36,294 bases of DNA from positions 1 through 36,294 of the forward strand of contig CANFTO010000007.1 of NCBI GenBank assembly GCA_947449945.1, read 5' to 3'. Below are positions 28,000 through 36,294 of the stretch, piece by piece (within the stretch, counting starts at the first letter, position 1; each line of letters starts with the position of its first letter). This stretch comes from Actinomycetota bacterium. GTDB lineage: Bacteria > Actinomycetota > Actinomycetes > S36-B12. A program made the translations under genes and the position numbers. The notes beneath the pieces are model-generated. The model worked only from the letters and a program-made list of their open reading frames with translations. It searched no databases and had not been told where the DNA came from.

Positions 28000-29196
28000 A
28001 TGCGCGTCCTAGTTATTGGGGCCGGGGGTGTGGGCACGGCTTCCGCACTCATCGCGAAACGTAGAAATTTCTTTGAAACGTGGGTAGTTGCGGACTACGT
28101 GCCAGCTCGTGTGTCTGAATTAATTGAACGCCTAGGAGATGATCGATTCGTTGGTCTGACGTTAGATGCCGGGGATGGCACAGCTATTGAGGCCGCGATT
28201 CGGGAATACTCAATTACACATGTACTCAATGTGATTGATCCAAGATTCGTGATGTCGATCTTTAATGCCTGCGCCGCCGCGGGCGTGCATTACATGGACA
28301 CTGCAATGAGCCTTTCTCGACCGGGTGTGAAACTTGGCGATGAACAATTTGCGCAAGAAGAGCGATGGAAGGCTCGCGGCCAGCTTGCTCTTTGCGGGAT
28401 GGGTGTGGAGCCTGGGTTGGCAGACGTATTCGCGAGGTATGCCAGCGATCATCTCTTCAGCGAGATAGATGAAATCGGTGTTCGTGACGGTGCGAATTTG
28501 GTTGTAGACGGATATGACTTCGCACCAAGTTTTTCCATTTGGACCACAATCGAGGAGTGTCTAAATGATCCGATCGTTTGGGAAAAGAATCGCGGATGGT
28601 TCACGACAGCGCCATTTAGTGAAAGTGAGATCTTTGATTTTCCTGATGGGATCGGACCAGTTGAATGTGTCAATGTCGAGCATGAGGAAGTTGTGCTTGT
28701 TCCACGCTGGATTGACTGCAAACGCGTGACCTTTAAATACGGACTCGGTGATGAGTTCATTGGAGTGCTCAAGACGTTGCATACGCTTGGGCTTGATAGC
28801 ACTGAACCGGTCAATGTGCGAGGCGTCAGCGTGAGTCCACGCGATGTTATTGCTGCTGTATTACCAGATCCTGCTTCTATCGGTCACCTCATGCATGGAA
28901 AAACCTGCGCAGGGACCTGGGTGACAGGGCTTGGTAAAGATGGAAAACCTCGTCAGGTGTATCTCTATCACGTGGCTGATAATGACTGGACGATGCAGGA
29001 ATTCGGTGTGCAAGCAGTGGTGTGGCAAACCGCCATGAATCCGCTTGTTGCGTTGGAATTACTCGCCACGGGTGTGTGGTCTGGATCTGGGGTACTTGGT
29101 CCAGAAGCATTTGATTCAGTGCCATTCTTGGAACTACTTGAGTCTGCTCACGGACAAAAGTTTGGCCATCGCGAAGAAAAGGTGAACGCAAAGTGA
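28000..29196 (+). CDS. Saccharopine dehydrogenase family protein, carboxynorspermidine dehydrogenase (CANSDH)-like
   Basis: Rossmann N-terminus MRVLVIGAGGVGTASA; GVEPGLADVFARYA; FDFP...; KRVTFKYGLGDEFIGVLKTLHTLGL; AAVLPDPASIGHLMHGKTCAGTWVTGLGKDGKPRQVYLYHVAD, the same block order I recall for CANSDH. ATG at 28000 with AAAGGTGGG upstream. Confidence 0.8.
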   Translation: MRVLVIGAGGVGTASALIAKRRNFFETWVVADYVPARVSELIERLGDDRFVGLTLDAGDGTAIEAAIREYSITHVLNVIDPRFVMSIFNACAAAGVHYMDTAMSLSRPGVKLGDEQFAQEERWKARGQLALCGMGVEPGLADVFARYASDHLFSEIDEIGVRDGANLVVDGYDFAPSFSIWTTIEECLNDPIVWEKNRGWFTTAPFSESEIFDFPDGIGPVECVNVEHEEVVLVPRWIDCKRVTFKYGLGDEFIGVLKTLHTLGLDSTEPVNVRGVSVSPRDVIAAVLPDPASIGHLMHGKTCAGTWVTGLGKDGKPRQVYLYHVADNDWTMQEFGVQAVVWQTAMNPLVALELLATGVWSGSGVLGPEAFDSVPFLELLESAHGQKFGHREEKVNAK

Positions 29197-30650
29197 CCTC
29201 TCAGATGGTTGTGAAGCATTGGCCTGCGTGGGTGGCTGGCGAAGCGGTGTCCGAAGGCTCCAGCGTTGAAGTCACGCATCCTGGTGATGATTCGGTGGTC
29301 GGTACACATGTTGTGCCCACCGTTGATCAAGTTGAAGCTGCGATTGTCGCCGCTTGGGATATACGAGGAGCAGCGCAAGCCACGTCTGCCGCACAGCGGG
29401 CTGCAGCGTTAATGCATGTCAGTACTCAACTCTTGGCACGTCTTGATGAGGCAGCGAATCTGATCACTGCGGAAAATGGTAAGCCATTGATGTGGGCGCG
29501 AGCCGAGGTCAATCGCGCTGCGTCAACCTTCCGTTGGGCAGCAGAAGAAGCCCGCCGGTTTGGTGGAGACCTTCAACGGCTAGATACCGATCCGGCAGCG
29601 AGCGGACGCGCAGCAATTATTCGACGGTTCCCACGTGGGCCTGTGTTGGGTATTTCACCATTTAACTTTCCCATCAATCTCGTCGCGCATAAATTAGCCC
29701 CAGCGATTGCCGTTGGTACTCCGATCATTATTAAGCCAGCTCCGGCAACGCCTCTGGGTGCGTTGTTCCTCGGTGAATTGTTGGCGCAGGCAGATTTACC
29801 GGCCGGTATGTGGTCGGTTTTGCCGGTGGCAAATGATTTGGCACCAATGCTGGTGCAAGATCCTCGACTGCCTGTGATTTCTTTTACTGGTTCCGATGTC
29901 GTAGGGCGCCTCATTCAAGATTCGGTCCCACGTAAGCACGTCACCCTAGAACTTGGCGGCAACGCAGCGGCTGTAGTCCTTGGAGATTACTCATCTGATG
30001 CCGATCTGGAATGGGCAGCCAGCCGAGTTGCAACCTTTGGGTACTACCAAGCGGGCCAGTCCTGCGTATCGGTTCAACAAGTGTTAGTGGACTCAAGCGT
30101 TGCCGATCGCTTCGTGTCAATGCTGGTTGAAAAGGTTCACGCACTGCCTGCAGGAGCTGTATGGGATGAGGCAACGGTTGTTGGTCCGATGATTAGTGAG
30201 TCTGCAGCTGTACGAGTTGAGACTTGGATCCAGGAAGCCGTTGAACAGGGTGCGCAAGTACTTGCTGGTGGAACTCGTGTTGGCACGTTAGTCGCGCCGA
30301 CACTCCTCGCGCAGGTGCCATCCTCGGCAAAGGTGGCCTGTGAGGAGGTGTTTGGACCCGTGGTGGTGGTTCAAGTCATTGAAGGTCTTGATGATGCGAT
30401 GAACCGCATCAACACCTCACGTTTTGGTTTGCAAGCAGGGATTTTTACCCACAACATTCAGGATGCATTCAGAGCACATCGTGATCTTGAAGTGGGCGGA
30501 GTGATTATTGGTGATGTGCCAAGTTTCCGCGCTGATCAGATGCCCTATGGCGGGGTCAAGGATTCCGGTGTGGGTCGGGAGGGCGTCGGATCGGCAATGG
30601 ACGATCTGACCTATGAGCGTGTTCTCGTGCTGACTGATCTCGCGCTCTAG
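29193..30650 (+). CDS. NAD(P)-dependent aldehyde dehydrogenase (candidate succinate-semialdehyde or aminoaldehyde dehydrogenase)
   Basis: ISPFNFPINLVAHKLAPAIAVG, TLELGGNAAAVV, YYQAGQSCVSVQQV (catalytic Cys), EEVFGPVVVV; GTGA overlap with the upstream gene. Confidence 0.9.
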   Translation: MTSQMVVKHWPAWVAGEAVSEGSSVEVTHPGDDSVVGTHVVPTVDQVEAAIVAAWDIRGAAQATSAAQRAAALMHVSTQLLARLDEAANLITAENGKPLMWARAEVNRAASTFRWAAEEARRFGGDLQRLDTDPAASGRAAIIRRFPRGPVLGISPFNFPINLVAHKLAPAIAVGTPIIIKPAPATPLGALFLGELLAQADLPAGMWSVLPVANDLAPMLVQDPRLPVISFTGSDVVGRLIQDSVPRKHVTLELGGNAAAVVLGDYSSDADLEWAASRVATFGYYQAGQSCVSVQQVLVDSSVADRFVSMLVEKVHALPAGAVWDEATVVGPMISESAAVRVETWIQEAVEQGAQVLAGGTRVGTLVAPTLLAQVPSSAKVACEEVFGPVVVVQVIEGLDDAMNRINTSRFGLQAGIFTHNIQDAFRAHRDLEVGGVIIGDVPSFRADQMPYGGVKDSGVGREGVGSAMDDLTYERVLVLTDLAL

Positions 30651-30659
30651 GTCTCGTCG

Positions 30660-30671
30660 TACGCTGGTCAC
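30660..30671 (+). promoter_or_regulatory. -10-like TACGCT exactly 6 nt before ATG of dxr (leaderless-type)
   Basis: TACGCT-GGTCAC-ATG; no SD visible. Confidence 0.5.
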
Positions 30672-31898
30672 ATGCGCGCGATTGTCATTCTGGGATCAAC
30701 GGGATCAATAGGTACCCAGGCCTTAGAAGTCGCTAGCCGTAATCCTGACCGCTTCCGAATCATTGGCCTTGGCGCAAGTGGGCGCGAGGTTGAGCTGATC
30801 GCACAACAAGCCGCTGAGTTTGAAGTTGACGTTGTTGCACTCACGAATCCAAATTCCCAAGAGCAATTCCAAGCTGCGTTTGCACAGGCATGTGCACAGC
30901 GGGGAAAGAAACTTCGAACACTGACGATTTTGACGGGCCCAGACGCACAAGAGCAATTGGCTTGCTGGCCATCTGATGTGGTCCTCAATGGCCTAGCGGG
31001 CGCAGCAGGCCTCGTGCCAACTCTTTCGGCATTGAAGGCTGGTCGCACGTTGGCGTTAGCGAATAAGGAGTCACTCATCATCGGCGGCGATCTTGTGCGA
31101 GCAGTGGCCGCACCTGATCAAATTGTCGCCGTCGATTCAGAACATTCAGCCTTAGCGCAATGCTTACGCGGCGGAGCAAAGAACGAAGTAAAGCGGTTAG
31201 TGCTGACTGCTTCTGGTGGGCCTTTTCGTGGTTGGACGAAGGAGCAATTGGCAACAGTTACTCCCGAACAAGCACTGAAGCATCCCACCTGGACGATGGG
31301 TCCATTGGTCACGATCAATTCGGCGACTCTGATGAATAAAGGATTAGAAGTAATCGAGGCTCATCTGCTCTTTGATATTCCATTCGATTCCATTGATGTC
31401 GTGGTGCATCCACAATCAATCGTTCATTCAATGGTCGAGTTTCATGATGGATCAACATTGGCGCAAGCAAGTCCACCGGATATGCGTCTGCCCATTGCTT
31501 TGGGTTTGGCGTGGCCCGATCGCGTGGCAGATGCGATTCCAGGCTGTGACTGGAGCAAGGCTTCGACTTGGGAATTCTTCCCGCTGGACAATGAGGCATT
31601 TCCAGCTGTGGACATTGCACGTAAGGCGGGTGCAGCAGGAGGCACTGCAACGGCTGTCTTTAATGCTGCTGATGAAGCGTGTGTTGGTGCCTTCTTAGAT
31701 CGAACCGTCGCATTCACGTCAATCGTCCGAGCGGTAGAGCAGGTGCTCGACGAACATATTTCGGGTGGAGATGACCGAGCTGGATCTGCATGGGTGTCAG
31801 GGGGTGTTGTTACCGTCGCAGATGTGGAATCAGCTGATGCCTGGGCACGGGTTCGTGCCCTTGAGGTAGCAGCGACCTTTACGGATGGGGAGAGGTAA
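30672..31898 (+). CDS. dxr: 1-deoxy-D-xylulose-5-phosphate reductoisomerase
   Basis: [91 protein letters not shown]. Confidence 0.97.
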   Translation: MRAIVILGSTGSIGTQALEVASRNPDRFRIIGLGASGREVELIAQQAAEFEVDVVALTNPNSQEQFQAAFAQACAQRGKKLRTLTILTGPDAQEQLACWPSDVVLNGLAGAAGLVPTLSALKAGRTLALANKESLIIGGDLVRAVAAPDQIVAVDSEHSALAQCLRGGAKNEVKRLVLTASGGPFRGWTKEQLATVTPEQALKHPTWTMGPLVTINSATLMNKGLEVIEAHLLFDIPFDSIDVVVHPQSIVHSMVEFHDGSTLAQASPPDMRLPIALGLAWPDRVADAIPGCDWSKASTWEFFPLDNEAFPAVDIARKAGAAGGTATAVFNAADEACVGAFLDRTVAFTSIVRAVEQVLDEHISGGDDRAGSAWVSGGVVTVADVESADAWARVRALEVAATFTDGER

Positions 31899-33220
31899 TG
31901 GCGGAAGTCATTGGCATCGTTATTTTCGCCTTCCTCATTGCGCTATCTATCACGCTGCACGAACTCGGCCATTTCATTCCAGCCAAGCGCTTTGGCGTAA
32001 AGGTCACTGAATTCATGATCGGTTTCGGTCCTGCGCTTTGGAAGAAAACCAAGGGTGAAACAACCTACGGATTGAAAGCCGTACCCCTAGGTGGATACGT
32101 CCGCATGATTGGCATGCTGCCTCCCGGTAAGAACGACCCCGAGGGACAACTTCGCCGCGGTTCAACTGGTCGCTTCGCGACGATGATCTCTGATGCTCGA
32201 CAGCAATCGATGGAAGAGGTGGGGCCAGGCGACCAGAACCGAGTCTTTTACAAGTTGCCCGTTCACAAGCGTGTGATCATCATGCTTGGTGGGATCACGA
32301 TGAACTTAATTTTCGCTGCAGTGCTCTTTTCAATTGTGTTGGTCGGCATTGGTTTACCAAAGCCTTCACTTGAAGTTGGTGCAGTCGTGGCGTGTACACC
32401 ATCAAGTGCGCATCCAAGCGGTTCACCGCTTCCGTCAGGGAATTGTCCGACTGGTACAGATAAAACTCCAGCGATCATTTCTGGATTGAGCAAGGGTGAT
32501 GTGATCACATCAGTGAACGGAACCGCAGTAGCTGATTGGGATGCAGTGAGCGCTCAATTGCGTGCATCGGCGGGTAAAATAATCAGCGTTGGGGTCCAAC
32601 GCAGTGGATCATCACTGATGATTCCACTAGAAGTTGCCACAATCGATCGACCAGTTTTTGATGAAGCAGGCTTCCCCACAGGCAAAACGCAGCCCAGCGG
32701 TTTTGTAGGTATTAGCCCGGGAGTGGAATATGTATCTCAGCCCTGGTCGGCTGTGCCTGCCTATATGTGGGACATCACTACTGCATCGGCAAAGGCTTTG
32801 GTCACGCTTCCGGTTCGTCTGTACGAATTGGTGAAAGACACCCTGATCGGTGGCGGAGAGCGAGCGATCGACGGGCCGGTGAGTGTGGTGGGTGTGAGCC
32901 GCCTGGGTGGGGATATCGCAGCGATGGATCAGCCGATGAAAGGAAAAATCGCCACGTTCTTGAGTTTGGCAGCCTCACTCAATTTATTCCTTGCACTCTT
33001 CAACTTACTGCCAATCCTGCCCCTTGACGGAGGGCATGTCGCGGGGGCGCTGTATGAGGCGGTTCGGCGATGGTTTGCCAAAGTACGAGGCAAGCCCGAC
33101 CCTGGTCCAGCTGATGTAGCCCGGCTCTTGCCAGTTGCCTATGTAATGGCGATCGCGTTGGTGGGCATGGGTGTCATTGTGATTTGGGCCGACTTAGTCA
33201 AGCCAATCTCACTGGGGTAG
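31898..33220 (+). CDS. rseP: RseP/Rip1-type site-2 protease (M50, PDZ)
   Basis: [28 protein letters not shown]-like [35 protein letters not shown]. Confidence 0.94.
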   Translation: MAEVIGIVIFAFLIALSITLHELGHFIPAKRFGVKVTEFMIGFGPALWKKTKGETTYGLKAVPLGGYVRMIGMLPPGKNDPEGQLRRGSTGRFATMISDARQQSMEEVGPGDQNRVFYKLPVHKRVIIMLGGITMNLIFAAVLFSIVLVGIGLPKPSLEVGAVVACTPSSAHPSGSPLPSGNCPTGTDKTPAIISGLSKGDVITSVNGTAVADWDAVSAQLRASAGKIISVGVQRSGSSLMIPLEVATIDRPVFDEAGFPTGKTQPSGFVGISPGVEYVSQPWSAVPAYMWDITTASAKALVTLPVRLYELVKDTLIGGGERAIDGPVSVVGVSRLGGDIAAMDQPMKGKIATFLSLAASLNLFLALFNLLPILPLDGGHVAGALYEAVRRWFAKVRGKPDPGPADVARLLPVAYVMAIALVGMGVIVIWADLVKPISLG

Positions 33221-33231
33221 CTGCGAGGCGC

Positions 33232-33243
33232 AATAATGGCTTC
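33232..33243 (+). promoter_or_regulatory. -10-like AATAAT exactly 6 nt before GTG of ispG (leaderless-type)
   Basis: AATAAT-GGCTTC-GTG; no good SD. Confidence 0.4.
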
Positions 33244-34395
33244 GTGAGCATTGAATTGGGTATGCCGTCAGTTCCGCGAGTCATTGCCCCGCGTCGCAAG
33301 TCGCGTCAGTTAATCCTGAAGCATCCGACCCACCCTGTTGCGGTTGGTGGTGATGCGCCAATCAGTGTGCAATCAATGTGCACGACGCTGACTTCAGATG
33401 TCAATGCCACGTTGCAGCAGATTGCAGAACTCACAGCAGCTGGCTGTCAGGTCGTTCGTGTTGCCTGCCCAAGCCAAGATGATGCCGACGCGCTCCCGCA
33501 GATTGCTAGGAAGGCGGGCATTCCAGTCATCGCTGATATTCACTTCCAACCAAAGTACGTCTTTGCAGCGATCGATGCTGGTTGCGCTGGCGTTCGAGTG
33601 AATCCAGGAAACATTAAGAAGTTTGATGATCAAGTTGGTGCAATTGCGCGGGCTGCAAAAGATGCAGGCACGCCCATTCGCATTGGTGTCAATGCCGGTT
33701 CCCTTGATCCACGTCTTCTACAGAAGTACGGAAAAGCAACGCCAGAAGCACTTGTTGAGTCTGCATTGTGGGAAGCCTCACTCTTTGAAGAGCACGATTT
33801 CCGCGATATCAAAATCTCAGTAAAGCATCACGATCCAGTCGTGATGGTTGAGGCATACATGCAACTCGCTGAACAATGCGAGTACCCGCTGCACCTTGGT
33901 GTCACTGAGGCGGGTCCGGCATTCCAAGGCACGGTGAAGTCAGCAGTTGCTTTTGGTGCGCTACTGAGTCGCGGAATTGGAGACACGATTCGCGTATCAC
34001 TCTCTGCCCCACCAATTGAAGAAATCAAAGTTGGTAACGCCATCCTTGAATCGTTAAATTTGCGACAACGAGGGTTGGAAATCGTTTCTTGCCCGTCTTG
34101 TGGGCGCGCTCAGGTTGACGTATACACACTTGCTGAGCAGGTAACGGCTGGTCTTGAAGGCCTGGATGTTCCACTGCGCGTTGCTGTGATGGGTTGCGTA
34201 GTCAATGGTCCAGGCGAGGCTCGCGAGGCTGACCTTGGCGTTGCCTCAGGTAACGGAAAGGGTCAGATTTTCGTCAAGGGTGAAGTCATTAAGACTGTCC
34301 CAGAAGCAAAAATTGTTGAGACGCTGATAGAGGAAGCGATGAAACTTGCTGCTGAAATGAGTGCGACGGGTTCACCCGAGGTCACCACGCACTAG
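33244..34395 (+). CDS. ispG: 4-hydroxy-3-methylbut-2-en-1-yl diphosphate synthase
   Basis: [77 protein letters not shown] (Fe-S cysteines). Start GTG 33244 preferred; ATG 33262 possible; the track start at 33184 overlaps rseP. Confidence 0.95.
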   Translation: MSIELGMPSVPRVIAPRRKSRQLILKHPTHPVAVGGDAPISVQSMCTTLTSDVNATLQQIAELTAAGCQVVRVACPSQDDADALPQIARKAGIPVIADIHFQPKYVFAAIDAGCAGVRVNPGNIKKFDDQVGAIARAAKDAGTPIRIGVNAGSLDPRLLQKYGKATPEALVESALWEASLFEEHDFRDIKISVKHHDPVVMVEAYMQLAEQCEYPLHLGVTEAGPAFQGTVKSAVAFGALLSRGIGDTIRVSLSAPPIEEIKVGNAILESLNLRQRGLEIVSCPSCGRAQVDVYTLAEQVTAGLEGLDVPLRVAVMGCVVNGPGEAREADLGVASGNGKGQIFVKGEVIKTVPEAKIVETLIEEAMKLAAEMSATGSPEVTTH

Positions 34396-34416
34396 TTCCA
34401 TTCGGAGCTTTCAATC

Positions 34417-35253
34417 ATGGCGGGAAATATCAGGCAAGTATTCCCAGAGCACCTGCCGCCACTGCTCGAATTATTGTCTCGCGATCCTGTTGCGCACTGC
34501 TTCGTTGAATCGCGTGTGCACGTGGGTGGCGTTGACCCTTGGAAACTCGGGGGAGAAGTACTGGGCTACTTTCGCGATGATCAACTCGTATCTGCGATGT
34601 ATTCGGGTGCAAACCTGATACCTATAGAAACCACGCCAGAGGCACGATCAGCATTTGTTGATTACTTGCGCCCTCGAATGCGTCGATCATCCTCAATGCT
34701 GGGCAAAGCTGAAGAAGTGCTAGATCTATGGCGCATGCTTGAGCCTGCATGGGGGCAAGCGCGGGCTATTCGACATGCACAACCGTTGATGGCGATAAGT
34801 ACAGATAGTCACGTACCCATTGATCCTGAAGTGCGTCGCATTCACATAAATGAGCTTGATGCGTATCTGCCTGCTTCGATTGACATGTTCACTGAGGAAA
34901 TCGGGGTTTCTCCGGTGAGCGGAGGAAACTTGGCCGGTTATCGGGCTCGCGTTTCTGAGTTAATTCGTGCAGGACGCGCCTTCGGGCGTATGCATGATGG
35001 TGAAGTTGAGTTCAAGGCTGAAATCGGGTCAGTGAGCCCGATGGTGTGTCAGGTCCAGGGTGTGTGGGTCGCTCGAGATCTTCGTGGTCAGGGTTTATCA
35101 ATTCCAGGTATGGCTGCAGTTGTGGAATTGGCCAGGGCAACGTTCACTCCCACGGTTTCCCTGTATGTCAATGATTTCAACACCCCTGCGCGTAAGTCCT
35201 ATATCTCTGTGGGGTTCGAGCAGGTCGGCACCTTTGCCACGGTCCTGTTTTAA
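34417..35253 (+). CDS. GNAT family N-acetyltransferase (Rv2867c-like, actinobacterial ispG neighbour)
   Basis: C-terminal GNAT-like VQGVWVARDLRGQGLSIPGMAAVVELA...SLYVNDFNTPARKSYISVGFEQVGTFATVLF. Confidence 0.85.
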   Translation: MAGNIRQVFPEHLPPLLELLSRDPVAHCFVESRVHVGGVDPWKLGGEVLGYFRDDQLVSAMYSGANLIPIETTPEARSAFVDYLRPRMRRSSSMLGKAEEVLDLWRMLEPAWGQARAIRHAQPLMAISTDSHVPIDPEVRRIHINELDAYLPASIDMFTEEIGVSPVSGGNLAGYRARVSELIRAGRAFGRMHDGEVEFKAEIGSVSPMVCQVQGVWVARDLRGQGLSIPGMAAVVELARATFTPTVSLYVNDFNTPARKSYISVGFEQVGTFATVLF

Positions 35254-35266
35254 GTCGCGAGGTCGG

Positions 35267-35278
35267 TAGGCTGCCCCA
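35267..35278 (+). promoter_or_regulatory. -10-like TAGGCT exactly 6 nt before ATG of proS (leaderless-type)
   Basis: TAGGCT-GCCCCA-ATG; no SD at normal spacing. Confidence 0.5.
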
Positions 35279-36294
35279 ATGCTGCGAATGTCCACCTTGT
35301 TTCTGCGTACCCTTCGTGAAGACCCTGCTGACGCCGAGGTTCCAAGTCACAAGCTATTAGTGCGTGCCGGATACATTCGTCGAGTAGCTCCTGGCGTATT
35401 CACGTGGTTGCCACTTGGCTATGAGGTGTATCGCAATGTTGAGCACATTGTGCGATCGGAAATGAATGCCGCTGGTTTCCAAGAGGTGCACTTCCCAGCG
35501 CTGCTGCCACGGGAGCCGTATGAACTCACCAATCGTTGGACTGAATACGGCGACACCCTCTTTCGGTTGCAGGATCGCAAGGGTGCTGATTACTTACTTG
35601 GCCCAACACATGAGGAAATGTTCACGCTTTTAGTGAAGGGCGAGTACTCCTCATATAAAGACCTTCCCGTTTCGCTGTATCAAATTCAAAGTAAATTCCG
35701 CGATGAAGCGCGACCACGTGCAGGTATTTTGCGCGGCCGTGAATTCGTAATGAAGGATTCATATTCTTTTGATATAGATGATGCAGGGTTGCAAGTTTCT
35801 TATGACAAGCATCGTCAGGCCTACATTGCGACCTTTGCTCGTCTGGGTCTGGAATTCGTCATTGTGTCAGCGATGTCCGGCGCTATGGGCGGTTCTGCAA
35901 GCGAAGAATTCTTGGCACCAACACCTGTAGGTGAAGATTCATTTGTGCGTTGTCCACAGTGCGCCTACGCAGCCAATGTCGAAGCTGTTGCCACAGTCGT
36001 TCCCGAAGCAGCAGATGCAACTAGTGTGCCGGCAACTCATAAAGAGCGCACTCCCGCATCTGGAACGATCGAAGCATTGGTCTCGTATTCAAACCGAGAC
36101 TTTGCGCGCGAGGACCGTCCTTGGACGGCAGCAGACACTCTTAAAAACGTAATCTTCATGGTTACTGCTCCCAATGGCGAACAGTCGGCACTTGCCGTAG
36201 GCGTTCCTGGCGACCGCGAAATTGATATGAAACGCCTCGAAGCGGTACTTACGCCAAGTGAGGCCCGGCCTTTTGAAGAAGCTGACTTTGTGAA
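35279..36294 (+). CDS. proS: Prolyl-tRNA synthetase, 3'-truncated by window edge
   Basis: [89 protein letters not shown]. Frame open to the last base, hence missing from the ORF track. Confidence 0.96.
   Translation, partial: MLRMSTLFLRTLREDPADAEVPSHKLLVRAGYIRRVAPGVFTWLPLGYEVYRNVEHIVRSEMNAAGFQEVHFPALLPREPYELTNRWTEYGDTLFRLQDRKGADYLLGPTHEEMFTLLVKGEYSSYKDLPVSLYQIQSKFRDEARPRAGILRGREFVMKDSYSFDIDDAGLQVSYDKHRQAYIATFARLGLEFVIVSAMSGAMGGSASEEFLAPTPVGEDSFVRCPQCAYAANVEAVATVVPEAADATSVPATHKERTPASGTIEALVSYSNRDFAREDRPWTAADTLKNVIFMVTAPNGEQSALAVGVPGDREIDMKRLEAVLTPSEARPFEEADFV

Overview
This is an actinobacterial chromosomal window, probably from a small-genome, intermediate-GC free-living lineage (taxonomy is inference). 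Most of it is the conserved core block ffh-rpsP-KH-rimM-trmD-(pgm, opposite strand)-rplS-lepB-lepB-rnhB-yraN-comM-dprA-xerC-(M23 peptidase, opposite strand)-rpsB-tsf-pyrH-frr-cdsA-rlmN ... dxr-rseP-ispG-GNAT-proS. ffh and proS are cut by the window edges. The clearest accessory segment is about 12.8 kb (17.9-30.65 kb) between rlmN and dxr. It encodes a small K+-channel-like protein, a PrpE-like acyl-CoA synthetase, a class III aminotransferase with an Lrp/AsnC regulator, a PatD-like gamma-aminobutyraldehyde dehydrogenase, a PotDABC-type polyamine ABC transporter, a saccharopine-dehydrogenase-family enzyme resembling carboxynorspermidine dehydrogenase, and a second aldehyde dehydrogenase. I read this as a polyamine uptake and catabolism locus with an unexpected CANSDH-like enzyme. 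Non-coding observations: all three convergent gene pairs overlap by exactly 4 bp through interlocked stop codons; four genes have a -10-like hexamer exactly 6 nt before the start codon (leaderless-type promoters); the rpsB leader contains six successive hairpins; a perfect 13-bp inverted repeat lies between rpsB and tsf; and an inverted repeat in the Lrp/patD divergent region brackets a -10-like hexamer. I found no tRNA, rRNA, CRISPR array or mobile element. No searches or computations were run; family calls come from reading motifs and from memory of family members.
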